From Aplectana chamaeleonis (lineage: Eukaryota > Nematoda > Chromadorea > Rhabditida > Cosmocercidae), in NCBI GenBank assembly GCA_029168955.1, contig JAPDOI010000064.1, positions 1,922,001-1,986,000 of the forward strand: 64,000 nucleotides of DNA, read 5' to 3'. A program made the position numbers and the translations under genes. The notes beneath the pieces were generated by a model that saw only the letters and a list, made by a program, of their open reading frames with translations, was not told the DNA's origin and did not search any database. This document shows positions 33,896 to 46,204 of the stretch, one piece after another (within the stretch, counting starts at the first letter, position 1; every line of letters begins with the position of its first letter).

Positions 33896-34630
33896 TCAGC
33901 CATGAGAGAGCATCACATCAAAGGCGCAGAAAGTTGGCAACCTCACTCGGCTTGTACCATGAATCTTGAGCGGACAGGGTGTAGGTTTGACCGGGCATGA
34001 AAATAGATGGAACGAATCATATCCAACACGTTGACAATCAGGACATTTACCAGGGACTGACTGGTCAATCCTGTACGCGTAGGCCTTGACGTAGGTGGAA
34101 TGCTCGCATCGTAGACCTGCTAGGATGGTTCGAGTACGCCTGGGCAGGTCAGCTTCATTATCATCGACTCGAGGAGGCACACCGCCATGTATGGGATTGG
34201 GCTGAACAACAGACAGGTATTTTGCCACGAAACGCGTATTCTCAGCCATCTGCAGTCTTCTGCGCAGAAGCTCGGAGGTAGCCCAACGTTGATGGTCATT
34301 AGCAGATAGGGCGGCATAGAGCGGTGTGCGTATGTTGCGAGTTTGGGGGTCGGGTGATAGGAGGGAACAGTTGGGATGGGTCGGATTCTTGACGATGCCA
34401 ATAAGGAACTGCTGAGACTGCAACAAGCAGTGCTGCTTGACGAGGAGCAGGCCGGTTTCCTGGTGTAGATGGTGGATAGGCGTTGATTTGTAACAACCTG
34501 TAACCAGCCTGAGCGCCGTAATCTGCGCTCGCTGCAGTCTTGCACCAGAAGATTTCAGACAGATGTCTAGTTCAAATGGGGACACCATATTTCAAAACAG
34601 GCAGTACCATGGCCCTATATGTACGTTGTA
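33896..34630 (-). pseudogene. Jockey-like LINE fragment inside the hAT element
   Basis: An open 230-codon minus-strand frame corresponding to the ORF2 C-terminus. It has L-Q-R-A-Q-I-T-A-L-R-L-V-T-G-C, then H-H-L-H-Q-E-T-G-L-L, then S-Q-Q-F-L-I-G, an L-R-C-E-H-S region, and near the end a zinc-knuckle-like C-P-D-C-x(8)-H-L-F-x-C-P. This series is typical of jockey/R1-type elements. It is 5'-truncated about 34630; the reverse transcriptase core is absent. Labelled pseudogene because only the tail remains. Confidence 0.8.
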
Positions 34631-34715
34631 CGCAGAACTTCCTTTGTGCTGGCCCAGGCAGTGCTCAGCAAGAGCACGCAGAATGTTTTTGCGCGAATTG
34701 GCTGCAGCAGCACGT

Positions 34716-34860
34716 AAAGCCGAGCTTGTTCAGATAAGTCTGGGCGGAGCAAGAAGCGGAGCGTTCGGTCTTAGCGAAATGCAACAATGATAAGGAGATT
34801 TTGACATGATAAACCCGATGAGCCCTACTTCGACCGCCCTTCTCGTGGAAACGTAGAGAG
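34716..34860 (+). repeat. 150-bp dispersed structured repeat, copy 2
   Basis: Core 34788-34809 identical to the other two copies. The left hairpin is TTCAGA-TAAG-TCTGGG, where bases differ from copy 1 (29776) but pairing is kept. Right end less clear than in the other copies. Confidence 0.6.
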
Positions 34861-35646
34861 ATCCAGGAAAGATGTTTCACACCTGTACTTGTATTGTGCC
34901 GCAGCCGACCACGTCGCGAGGGATGCGGCCCCAAATATTTAATTGCCCAGGATTTGCTGAGCTACATTACTTTCCAAACGTCAGACCTTGAAAAATTCTC
35001 TGTATCAACATGTAGTCGTTGAGAACTATGGGCGCAGTAAGGTCGAATCCGATTGTGATGAAGCTGACTCGGACAGTGACGAATCCACTTTCGTAGAGGA
35101 AAAATGTGTCGGGAGACGACACCGAAATAGTACACCGAACGCGTGTCTTCAAATGCGCTGTACTATTAAAGCAACCATATCAGTCGAAGATATCCAAATA
35201 TGTCTTGTTTTATGGTTACCACGATAATTTGTTGTAATTTGTTTCAACCTGAAGGTTTGCTATACGCGGTCCAACTGCTCATGTCAAATATTGCTTTGAA
35301 ATTTCCCAAATCGGTGATTTGTTTGTTTTTACGAATAACATAGGAAGATTACGTTTGGTTCCAGAATGGTGTTTGCTTGAATACACAGAGTTGAATCCTC
35401 GGTACTAGTGAAAATTTTTATTATCCGTTTTTTCATCCGAATAATACGTTGGATCCGATTTCATCCGGTCGGATATCCGATAACCGATCCGGTCGAAAAT
35501 TCTCGTTTTGGGTACGATCCGTTATTCGAAATTCTCGTTTGGGCCAGTATCCGTTTTATCCGATGAGTCGGTTTCGCAAAATCGGCAATATCCGAAAATC
35601 CGATCCGACGCGATTTTGGCCATCGGATGGAATGTATATTTTCTAC

Positions 35647-36012
35647 TACGACAAAAACGATGGATCACTTGGTATGACTCTCACTTCCCCATTTTGCCTT
35701 TAGTTAAAGAAAAAAGCTTGTATTTCGCACGACGCGTAAGTATAACAACTCTTGAGAAACATAAAAATGCCTCGCGACGACCTCCACATTGTACCACTTC
35801 AATGTGTATTTTTATAATATTGGTTCAGAGTAATGATATTTGTTCACTTTCCCGGTAGACTTCACAGCCTTCTGACGAGAAAGTCCCTGCTAGTTCCTTC
35901 CATAGCGCTGGACGATTTCCATGGAATTTCAGCTATGTAGCTAGGACGACCAGCTGAATGTACCTATTTACGAGTTTGTGCTGGACCCTGAATCGCCCAA
36001 CGCCCTTGGGTG
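35647..36012. other. Unassigned intergenic sequence
   Basis: No gene or repeat recognised between two hAT elements. Confidence 0.35.
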
Positions 36013-37795
36013 CAGGGGTGTGCGTAAATAAAATTTCAAATTTCGTAAATCGTAATTTCGACAAAACCATCGTAAATCGTAAACCGTAAATCGTAAATCG
36101 TAAACAGCAAAAAATAACAATAACCACTAAAAATATTTTACTATGGTGAAACAAGGGAAACTATGTACCTACCGTCCTACTGTCCACCGTTGCACGTACT
36201 AAGCACATACATATTAGATTGCGTTCAGTATTTGACAGGTAACCACGTCTAAGGGGTATGGTATACTTTGTTGCTGTCATGAGCGACAGGCATGAAATCT
36301 AGCACAAATCGCGGTGAGACCCGCATCGGAGCAACGGCATCGGTTGTCGTAGGAACAGTTATCGCGTGTGAGTCGCAGCGAAATGTCGCGGAGGGCTGAC
36401 ATACTGCGAGTGAACCGAAGTCTGTCGCTGCTCAGCGCATGGTAGCGACAGGTTTAGAAGGCGGAAGCTCCACGACAGGCGGTCGCTGTCGTTGTGCAGA
36501 GCGACGCGACCGTGTCTTGTAAAAGTATACCATACCTCTATGGGACCGCCTAATCCGTATTTCTCTGCTTTCCCTTATCGCTCATTCCACAACTTCTTCC
36601 CAGGTCTTGAAAAATCCGTCTGCACGATCCAGCTGTCCGAGTACCTGCTGGGCAACAGGGTCCCAATTATACTCTTAATTCCTCTCCCGAAACGCCAACC
36701 GTATCTGAGCGATTTCTTACGGCCGAATTTTAGAACTCTCTGTTGCTAGCGGAACCACAACACCGATTATTCAATCGCTAAGGATTGCACTGATATGTAC
36801 TTCGAGTTCCGTACTGAAGGTTGGCTCAAATTCGGTGCACGTGCGTCGGAAAATATGGGTACCGAACTCGCGCCAACCTTCCATAGAGATGGCAAAGTAT
36901 CAGTCCGACCCGTGGCAACTCTGTATTATCTAGAGCCGAGTATCGGTCGCCCAGCGCAAGTAATTTTTTCCTATATCTTCTAAATACCTTGCAGATTCAT
37001 AGCTTTATGGTTTCTAAATTCTGCCGCTTTGTGTAGTTTAGCTCCCATAGTGGAGGAATGTAGCCAAGGCGCCCCAACAAACGTTCGCATTTGTGAGAGA
37101 TAAAGTAAAAGGGCGAAGATGAGCGATCAAACAAGCGCTCACGCCTTTTCTGAGCCCTTTCTGACGAAGAGAAGTTAACTGGAGGCAACGATTTGGAGAG
37201 TCAAACTTCTTGAGTAAAAAAGGACGCCCCTCTTGTTGATTTTTGTCGACTCAGAGTAGACATAATCTACTAAAAGGCGGGCCAAGAGCAGTATTTGAAG
37301 CTATTTTTGGATAGCTCAGACTGCTTCGCTCGATGTTTTGGCGCTAATCCAGTAGTAGGAATCACAACAGTTAATCTTCATGAAAAACTCGAAAACAAAG
37401 TACTCGTGAAGAGTACTTTCAGACTGCATTTCGTCGTAGGCGGCAGCTAGTGAGACGTGCGCGGCACGCGACGCGGATCAGTTATCCAGCGCCTCCAACT
37501 CCTTCCGTATGTCCCGCTTTGAAATGATAGAATCGCGTCAAAGAATGATAATGGGATCGTGTTGTAGTCACACGCCTGGGTTGGTCCCATCTCCCTGCCA
37601 AAACTATTAGTATAAGCAAAGTGGGAGTAGAGCAGGTCAATTAGAGATATCTTGTTATCAACTTCCATTGCATATATTTTTATTTACGAAAATTACGATT
37701 TACGGTCCAAAATGTCGTAAATCGTAAACCGTAATTACGAGTCCAAAAAACACCGTAAATCGTAAAATCGTAAATCGTAATTACGCACACCCCTG
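36013..37795. mobile_element. hAT element with GTAAATCGTAA repeats
   Basis: Ends CAGGGGTGTGCGTAA and complement TTACGCACACCCCTG, with 8-bp duplication CTTGGGTG on both sides (36005-36012, 37796-37803). Arrays of CGTAAATCGTAAAC lie inside both ends. 1783 bp, no transposase recognised. The palindrome 36253-36537 is nested within. Confidence 0.92.
36253..36537. mobile_element. Small palindrome nested in the hAT element
   Basis: Ends GGGGTATGGTATACTTTG and, inverted, AAAAGTATACCATACC. The interior holds GCGACAG/CTGTCGC repeats in both orientations. Likely a MITE of about 285 bp. Confidence 0.7.
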
Positions 37796-37803
37796 CTTGG
37801 GTG

Positions 37804-38368
37804 CCCCTTACCAATAGAGCCTAGGAAGCAATCTCAGCGAGACGTTCCTGGACGAGTCCCCAGTGACATGATGTCAGCCCCTTGGACTCACTACGAATTG
37901 TCGCTGAACTTCTCTGCAGATAACCATCGAATCTGTATTGCATGCGCAGACTTGGATCCATGACCATCTTCAATCATAAATCAGGCAATAAGTCATCAGA
38001 TGCGCTGCAGCATAGAACACTGACTTGTTAGACAACGGCTGATTACCGGAGGCTATTTTATAGGTTCTGTACACATTCGAAAGACTCAAAAAATTCCGAA
38101 TTCAAGTCGAATGCGTAGCGTAGCTCCAGTTGGATTGGTCAACGGCGAGAAACTTCAACCCCTTCAATGCACGATTTTCCCTCAACTGTTGCATCACGGA
38201 ATTACATCGTCGCTTTCTAACAAAATTTATTTTGTAGTTTCCAACAAAAATAGCAAAGAATAGTTTATTTCTACACATTTCTCGACTTGTTTTCAACTTG
38301 TATTCCTAAAAAAATTGAAAAAATCAGTTGGTCAACCAAATGCATTTCCACATGGAAACTAACTCGAT
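37804..38368. other. Unassigned intergenic sequence
   Basis: No gene recognised. Confidence 0.35.
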
Positions 38369-38789
38369 TTTAAAGGCCGGGTTCGCGATAAAAACGACTT
38401 TTGAGCTCTCTTCATACGAATGTAGATTTGGCCATCACAAAAGTTGAAGTAAGTGAAAAAAACCCAGAAATTCGCCGGGGAAACGCTCAAAAACAAAGTA
38501 TAACGACTAATTACCGCATTAATGCTTGCTTATCCTACATTTCTTTTGCTGTTAAAGTAATCAGTAGTCTTCAGAAATGTTCACAAATTACTTTAGAAGC
38601 AAAATAAAAGTTAACAAAACAAGCTTTTACCCAAATTTCGATAGTTGGGGGCGGGAGGACACCAAGCCATAACTTTCTCCTGAGAGTTTTTTCTCCAATT
38701 TTTTACTTACTTTCACTATTGTGATGTCTAGATCTACCATTCTAGGGTGATAGCACAACAACCGATTTTATCGAGAACCCTGCCTTTAA
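38369..38789. mobile_element. TTAA-type MITE with diverged ends
   Basis: Ends TTAAAGGCCGGGTTCGCGAT and, inverted, TATCGAGAACCCTGCCTTTAA. Related to the alpha/beta MITEs at the outer bases only. 421 bp. Confidence 0.78.
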
Positions 38790-39038
38790 CTAACATTCAC
38801 TAAAAATGGTTGTATCCTTACTAATCCCTCTGAATGCTTTTCCTTAACCTAAGTTTCAAAGGAATATGGCTTTGATGGAATCAAATCCTTTTTAATTAGA
38901 GAGAGAGCGCTGCTTACTTGATTTTGGCACAATTACTTCAACGTACTAATCTTCTGCATTTCACTAAACCACTAGCCTTCAGAAAAGTATTGATTCTCCA
39001 CTCCCGTCGAAGTCCCTAAAATGCAGGCTCCTTGACGT

Positions 39039-39518
39039 ATAGTCAGTCAGCACGGATCACACTGATACTTCGCGTCCCTTATTGAGCGTTGACACCAATG
39101 TTACAGCGCGCGTTTATGTAAGGGGCTGAGCAGAGTGCCATAGGGCGCGGCGCGACCTAATGGTGGGCACGCGCATAGATAGATCGCCGCGATCTATCAA
39201 TACGACAGCCCACCATTAGGCCTAGTTCATAATACCCGCGACGGGCGACGCGACATAGTGTCTGTCATGCATATCGACCGAAAATCGATATTTATGATAT
39301 GCACTGTCGCAGTCGCGCGTCGCGGGTAATATGAAGTAGGCCTAATGATGGGCCGTCGTATTGATAGATCGCGGCGATCTATCTATACACCAGCCCACCA
39401 TTAGGTCGCGCCGCGTCCTGATGGCACTCTGCTCAGCCCGTTATAGCATACGCGCACCGAGTTTGCGCCAACACAGAAAAAGGAAAGCCAAAAATCAGTA
39501 TAATCCGTGCCGACTGTA
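39039..39518. mobile_element. Palindromic family K element, copy 2
   Basis: Ends GTCAGCACGGATCACACTGATACT-type left arm and, inverted, CAGTATAATCCGTGCCGACTGTA. The inner arms GTTGACACCAAT and CGAGTTTGCGCCAAC match those of 22861-25464. The middle is replaced by the long palindrome 39122-39439. Confidence 0.7.
39122..39439. repeat. Palindrome within a palindrome
   Basis: Outer arms: GGGCTGAGCAGAGTGCCAT against its complement at 39421-39439, including GACCTAATGGTGGGC and the GATAGATCGCCGCGATCTATC block, itself self-complementary. Inner palindrome AGGCCTAGTTCATAATACCC..GGGTAATATGAAGTAGGCCT (39223-39345) interrupts the outer one. Its central ATATCGACYGAAAATYGATAT also occurs at 60440-60465. Confidence 0.8.
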
Positions 39519-39754
39519 TGACACTTTTATAGTCATTGTGACAGATGGTTCTCTGACCATTCAGGATCTCTGTGTTATTGTGACTTTTCAGGAGGAGCTG
39601 GACAGGAGCGGATTCATCTGTACCTACACTACCGGCAGTTTCGTGGATATGACGTGATTTTTCTAAAGCTTGAGCAAGAAACTATAATTTCCTTTCACCT
39701 ACTTTGCTTTCAAATCTGTAGTTAACCAGTTCAATAGGAATCAATTGTGTAATA

Positions 39755-42342
39755 CACTGCGTATCATAAAGATAGGACACCCCCCCCCCTTCCGACAACA
39801 AGACAGATTTCCTTCGTCGATACAACTGTCATCAGGATGTGAAATAACCCCTCTTTTCTTATTTTGAGTAACACTGAGTGTAAGTGCACTACTCTAGAAT
39901 AATTTCATATTTACCGACACGTATCAAAAGATAGAACACTCTTGGCTATATCAGATTTCTCGTTCCATAAAAATGTATGATCACAAATCTGATTAATGAT
40001 TGGCCCTCCTTGCTCCCTTATTGCGTCGAATGCCCGATTTTGTATACTTTCGACCAAGTTGATCAGCCTTTCCGAGTCGATCTTGCTCCATTACATGGCT
40101 ATGGTCTGATAAAATGGAGAAAACGAGAGATATCGCCTGCCCTTGGCTCAGACCCGACGAAGCAAAATACTCCACAGATTCTTCATTGGGTTGGGATCAG
40201 GACTGTAGACGAGCCACTCTGAACAAAAGTTTTCGCCGAACAAAGAAGTTGACCTCAGACATGCTCACGCTCACTTTGCCTTGCTAGAAACTGCACCGTT
40301 GGTTCGCAAAAACTTGGGAAAATGAAGGTAGTCCTCTCCTCTGATACTTGCTGGGAATCATCCGACGGCTGACGAACGCAAGCTGTAGACGTCCTTCTAG
40401 AGCAAATGCCCTGAGAGCAGGTGGGAGATCTACCTCTGCAGTCTCGACGGGTTAATTGAAAAGGATCTTCCCACAAATTTCTTTGGTTGCACTTCCGACC
40501 GTCAGGCCCATCGAGACTCAACTTCTCCTCAACACAGAATATCACCTACACAGAGAGTCGGAAGGTGCGATTTGACCACGATAGGCTTTCTAATCGGGTA
40601 CCTAGTCGAGTTGAAAGGAACTTTCGCAGCAGCACGTGCTGCTCCGAGGAGCACGTGGCCTGTTCGATAGCAGTACGTGGCGCTGGGGACGGGCCCCCAC
40701 CCCTTGTTAGGAGCGGGTCTCCCCCAACAAGGATGCCGTCCAAGTCACGGCCCGCAGCAGGGGATCACCCTCACAGCAGTCCGTGACAGGGACATCACAC
40801 TCGCAACGGTCGACAGCGAGGAACCTCCCCTCGCTGAGGACCCTGGGGGAGATCCCTTAACGGTTCAAAAATCGTCCAGAAAGTGACTCGTAGTCACCTT
40901 CCAGGAGCAGCCCCGAAAGGCGGACTCTCTCTGTGATCGGGCCCCTTATATACGTGCTGTACGGCTGATATGCGGCGAGTCAGTTCTGAAGCGATCGATC
41001 AACGTGCTCAATCATGGGCATTGTGGCTCGCTCGTCGTCGAAACTCATCGTAGTCGAATCAAAAGCGTATCGTGGCCGAGTGAAACGGCTATGATTGGCG
41101 GCACGTGCTTCTCACTTGGACGACGATTAGGCCACGTGGCGCCCGGAAAGTACGTGGCCGTATCGTCGTCGAACCGCTTACTAGTCTAATCGAAAGCCTA
41201 TCGTGGCCTAATAGGACCCCCGACTCTCTGAGTATATACAACTAGTCGAAGTCGCTGTCCGCTTCAGCCGTCGGAACTGCAAAAGGAGATCTTCTATGAT
41301 CTGCCATAGCATTTGCACTGAAAAGGACGTCTACAGCTTGCGTCCGTCGGATGATTTCCTGCAAGTACCAGAGAATGTTAAAAAGGCAACTACTTTCATT
41401 TCCCCGAATTTTTCGCCTGCCAAAGTTGCAGTTTTCTAGCAAGACAACGTTAGCGTGAGCAAGTCTGAGGTAAACTTCTTTGGTAGGCGAAATCTATCGT
41501 GTCCAGAGTGGCTCATCTACCGTCCTGACCACAACCCAATGAAGAATCTGGAGTATTTCGGTTCGTCGGGTCTGAGCCAATGACCTCTAGATTTCTGCAC
41601 TATAACAGTCCATAACTGAAGAATGGAGCAAGATCGACTTGATGTAATATCCTGGCGGTCCATTCCAGGAACTAACATGTGAGCACCCTCTTATACACAA
41701 TGCGTGAAAGATTTTGGGTTTGTTCTCCCTACCCTTTCTCTCTGATATACACATAATAATTAACGGTTTATTACAAGACAAGGAGTTTGAATAATGCATA
41801 TATTACTGGAAAGGTGATTTAGGAGTATTTCAATAAGGATGACATAGGTAGGTTGGTTAATGATAGGCTGAAATTTTAAGAGACTACTGACATGTTGCCG
41901 CAGGGGAGAAGTCGGTGCTGCCAGACGGCGGTAGTCAGCTTCGCCGCCCGAGGGGCCGCCTCCTCTCCCTTTAAATGGAAAGGGGTGGCCACTGACGGCT
42001 CGCTGACTACGCTGGAGGCATAGACACGACATTGGGAAGGCTGATCGACATGGTCGAAAGTGCACCAAATTTGATGCAATAAAGGAGCGAGAAGGACCAA
42101 TTGATAATTAGATTTGTGATCAGACATTTTTATTGGACGAGAAATCTGATATAGCCAATGATGTCCAATCTTTTGATGCGCGACGTAAAACATAAACTTA
42201 TTCTAGAAAAATGCGCAAACATTTGATTTTACTCGAAAGAGGTATACGTGGGTTATTTCACATACTGATAACAGTAATATCGACGAAGAAGCAAACACGA
42301 GTTCGACAAATTCGGGGGGTGTCCTATCTTTATGATGCGCAG
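39755..42342. mobile_element. Second Tc1-like foldback element
   Basis: Ends CACTGCGTATCATAAAGATA and, inverted, TATCTTTATGATGCGCAG, with TA at each side. The arms carry copies of the Tc1 transposase catalytic-region motif in opposite orientation. Minus strand at ~40215-40140 it reads S-P-D-P-N-P-M-K-N-L-W-S-I-L-L; plus strand at ~41505-41570 it reads R-P-D-H-N-P-M-K-N-L. In active Tc1 elements this is S-P-D-L-N-P-I-E-N-L-W, where E is the last catalytic acidic residue; here it is K, so both are dead. The centre is occupied by the element at 40551-41230. Confidence 0.82.
40551..41230. mobile_element. GAGAGTCGG-ended element (family G), copy 1
   Basis: Ends CAGAGAGTCGG and complement CCGACTCTCTG. 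The interior has GCAGCACGTGCTGC, tandem-like GGGACATCACACTCGCAACG phrases, a CCTTATATACG TATA-like box at ~40945, and a large ATCGTAGTCGAATCAAAAGC block. Shares all of these with 61813-62571 and, inverted, 63651-64000. Confidence 0.75.
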
Positions 42343-42723
42343 TATGCTTTCATTTTTGGTAATACTCCGTTTTGGGTTTTTGAATCTGTTGTTTTTTTTT
42401 CGTAATTGTGTTTTTTATTCTATGCATATGAAATTTCTATTCAAGCCAGACAACTTATGGAATGAGATCGTTATTTCCACTGTAACGGTTTATACACTTG
42501 GAGAATAAAGTTTTGTCATTGCCTTCGAGAACCCCTTTTCTCGGTAACACCTATACCTTGACACAGCCTTTTTTACTTTTCTATTCTCAACCTCAGCAGA
42601 CATATTTCATAGGTACGAACGACGGTCACTCATTCATTTCAGGTAGGCGGGAAGATGAGGTTCATTTGGCCTAACTTCTTTCAAGGAGACGAAAATCTCG
42701 ATTCCATGATGGAGAATGGTTAT
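42343..42723. other. Unassigned intergenic sequence
   Basis: No gene recognised; T-rich runs around 42390. Confidence 0.35.
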
Positions 42724-42805
42724 TGTAGGCAGTGTTCACGATGATTTTCGTTCCAGCATTTCTGACTCAAAACAATGCGTTGGCCACCAAGTGTTGCCAG
42801 AATTA
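42724..42805 (+). mobile_element. TTAA-type MITE (family beta), left part
   Basis: Starts TTGTAGGCAGTGTTCACGAT and follows the beta MITE body (CTCAAAACAATGCGTTGGC) until 42805. It resumes after the Mutator-like element at 47500-47565 with CCAAAATTACGAAGAAACG. Confidence 0.85.
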
Positions 42806-44745
42806 ACAAACCCCAGTATCTCATCGGTCAGCGGCTTTTTATGATTTTTTTCGGCAAGAAAAGGAAGGAAATCAAGTTGTAATAGTTCTCGAGTGATTTT
42901 CACGCTCATGCATTAATTTCAGTGATAAACTAGGATGTACGGACAGCAATTAGCAATAAACATGATATCGTGCGAGATTTTCTTCAAAAAGCTAGACGGG
43001 AAAGGCGAAACAAATACCTGCAAAATGAGCTTCGAATTTTCCGAGTGCGCCAGGCTCAATCCGAAGACAGAGCACAGGTAGAGCAAAGAAAAATGGATAT
43101 TTGGGAAAGATGAAAAATGAAGCAACTCTTCAATTTCGCATGTTTCTCACTGTTGAGGGGAGGAATTTCACCGCTTAACTTTGCTTAGTATCGCCATTTT
43201 TAATGATACTAAGAAAATTAGTTTCTTTTACGTATTCATATCAAGTCGCGACCATACGTCCATATCTCGTTTTTTTTCAACTTCGGAGGCAGATTTCACT
43301 TTGACGAACACCATTTTTGTGTTGACTGGCAGGATCGAGCAGAACTGGATAGCTTGCCGAAGGGAGGTGGCAAGCTATCCAGGAGGGTCGTAAGAAAAGG
43401 AAGGGAAAATGAAAAGTTGGAGTGGGATGTGATTTTTTCTCTGGTATGAAAAAATTTTTTATGGGTAGCTTGTCTTTATTAAATAAATGTTAGTACAGGG
43501 GAAGGGCGCGAGCAAGGAAACATTTCTGTTGAAATTTGTAAATGGTGAATGTCTTTTTATTCAGAAAAACTTTCAAATTGAAAATAACTACAAAAAATAA
43601 TCAGGAAAATGAACGTTTTGTAAATGAAAGTCGGCCAAAACGCTTTCGGCGCTGACATCCCTATGAGAAAAGACAGGTGTTTCAGACCTCGCCAGGTAAA
43701 AACACAATATTTCTATATAGAGAAGAGTATTGTGATTATCCAATTTTTCCGAGGATCAAAGCCTCCGAATAACTGCTCCAATCATGGCTTCATCCTCGCT
43801 AGACGGCATACAGTACCAAGCAAATTTTTTTGCTAAGAAGGCGTTTTGCGGCGTTTTTCGGCTTGAAATTTGGACCGAAACAGTGGTTTTTTGCGCTTTT
43901 TTCTTATAGTTCCTACTACTCTAAACCCACAAAAGGGTCTAGAGAGGAAAAGAAGACAATCATATTTTATAGCGACCACTGCCTTTAAGTGGTGTGTAGT
44001 ATACTTTGACCGAATCGAATAATTTGAAAAATCATTCGATTGCAAGAGTCGACTTCAAACTATTCGAAAACTCGAATATTCGAAAAAGGCAAAACTCCGT
44101 ATTCGAAAAAATCTGAAAATGTAAAAGTGTAGTGTGTAGTCTTTTCATGTCAGATTTTAGCCGTACACGAGTTTTTCGGAAGAATCGGGAGAGGTTTCAA
44201 GCCTGCATTGGAATCATTCAAAATCCAGAGTTGGAGTGCTGATACGAAAATTGAAAACCATCACTGTGCAGGGCCCGGGAGCCTTTTGGCAAGCCTTGGA
44301 GGAGTTACGAACGTTCTAGGACTTTTTTGGAGAAAAATTAAATACGATCGCTCTTTATTGCGTGAATTTTTTTCTTACAGGCGAAAATTGCTGAGTAATT
44401 TTTTTGTTATTTTTTGACAACGGAAGAGCTTGCTGAATCCAAATTTTTATTTTTCCGATATTTTTTTGTATTTATTTTCAATTTGAAAGTTTTTATTAAT
44501 TATTCCCAATTTGAAAGTTTTTCTGAATAAAAAACATTCACCATTTACAAATTTCAGCAGGAATGTTTCCTTGCTCGCGCCCTTCCCCTGTACTAACATT
44601 TATTTAATAAAGACAAGCTACCCATCAAAAATTTTTTCATGCCAAAGAAAAAATCACATCCCACTCCAACTTTTCATTTTTCCCTTCCATTTCTTACGAC
44701 CCTCCTGGATAGCTTGCCACCTCCCTTCGGCAAGCTATCCAGTTC

Positions 44746-45438
44746 CTCAGGTAAAAACCCCCACTTCCCGCCGGCCAATTAGGGCTAGTCGACTTCGCGC
44801 GGCCCCAATTTTGTGGGCGTGGCACAGCGCCCCACTTCCCGCTGACAGAGAGGCTCTACCGTCTTTCCGCGGAGTGTCGGCGGGCAGTCGGCTATTGCTG
44901 GGGGTCATCGAACACTCACTCATCGATTCCCACTCTGATATCATCATTGCACCACCCACTAGAGTGGAGCCAATGAACGATTGCTGAGCAGATAACGCTG
45001 TGTTGAGACTCTTTCCAAAACCCGCGCTGTGTGCGACGCTGGCCTGGGGCAGGTGAACCACTGACCGTTAATGAAATGGGAAGGATGTAAGAAGCAGTGG
45101 GTGTAGGAAGCTTCCCCGTAGAAGCTCACTCCTCACTTGTCAAATGCAGTTCAAGACGAAATCCCCAGGAGCGGATTTTTCGAATTTTGTTAGGAGAGAC
45201 CCTTACTTAAAGGGTGATATTTAAATGTGCCACAAACTATTTTAGGACTATCTTCTGTCCGTCATCAGATTAGCCGTAAGGCGGTGGCAGAAGGGCCGTA
45301 GAGTGCTTGTCCACCGTGTACGGGCAGTCAACGAAACGGCGCTGCCGATTGCCCGCGACCGATCTATTGGCCTTCCGCGGGAGGGGTTACGGGACGTCGG
45401 CTAGTGGTACCGCGGGAAGTGTGATGTCTCTATCTGAG
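44746..45438. mobile_element. CTCAGG-ended element in the Mutator-like right arm
   Basis: Ends CTCAGGTAAAAACCCCCACT and, inverted, CACACTTCCCGC through CTATCTGAG. Subterminal CTTCCCGCGG/CCGCGGGAAG motifs occur in both orientations. The unbroken left arm near 43340 (CAGAACTGGATAGC) shows the pre-insertion state and implies a duplicated TC. Relatives or ends at 33017, 48127 and 51625-51774. Confidence 0.82.
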
Positions 45439-46204
45439 TCTGCTCGATCGTGCCAGTCAACACAAAAATGGTGTTTGTTAAAGTCAAATCTGCCTCCGAA
45501 GTTGAAAAAAAAACGAGATGTGGACGTTTGGTCTCAACTTGGTACGAATACGTAGAGGAAACTAATTTTCTTAGCTATCATTGAAAATGGCGATACTAAG
45601 CAAAGTTGAGAGGTGAAATTCCTCCCTGAACAGTGAGGAACATGCGAAATTGAAGAGTTGTTCCTCATTTTTCATCTTTCCTTAGTATGTGAGCAAATAT
45701 CCAATTTTCTTTGCACTACCTGTGCTCTGTCTTCGGATTGAGCCTGGCGCACTCTAAAAATTCGAAGCTCATTTTGCAGGTATTTGTTTCGCCTTTCCCG
45801 TCTAGCTTTTTGAAGAAAATCTCGCATGATATCATGCTTTATTGCTAATTGCTGTCCCTACATCCTAGCTTATCACTGAAGTTAATGCATGAGCGTGAAA
45901 AACACTCGAGAACTATTACAACTTGATTTCCTTCCTTTTCTTGCCGAAAAAAAAATCATAAAAAGCCGCGCTATTACCTGAAATACAGGGATTTTCCATG
46001 TATTCATGAGATCATACGTCAACAACTGCGTATAATAATGAGCAATCGCTATCTTTGAGGATGTTTTCGATGGATCAGTCGTGATTTCCACTGAATGTTG
46101 TGCAGCGACCAGTCAATGCAATTGATTCGCCGCCGCTATGTCTGCGCTCTGGCACGGCCGCGGCGGGCAGGGATGCAGAGGAAGGTTGCACACTCCGTGT
46201 ACAC

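Larger units (their letters stand above)
33187..35638. mobile_element. hAT element with TCCGATCGGATA repeats
   Basis: The ends AATACATTCCATCCGA and the complement TCGGATGGAATGTATA are flanked by the same 8 bp TTTTCTAC (33179-33186 and 35639-35646), as for hAT. Both subterminal zones (33215-33490, 35415-35630) are crowded with TCCGAT/ATCGGA units in both orientations. An acidic open stretch at 34988-35227 (D-E-A-D-S-D-S-D-E-S) might be a transposase remnant. A LINE fragment and a 150-bp structured repeat lie inside. Confidence 0.88.

Noticed and set aside
44511..44987. 158-codon plus-strand frame
   Set aside because: It runs from a Mutator-like inverted arm into a CTCAGG-ended insertion, so it is a chance fusion of two repeats.
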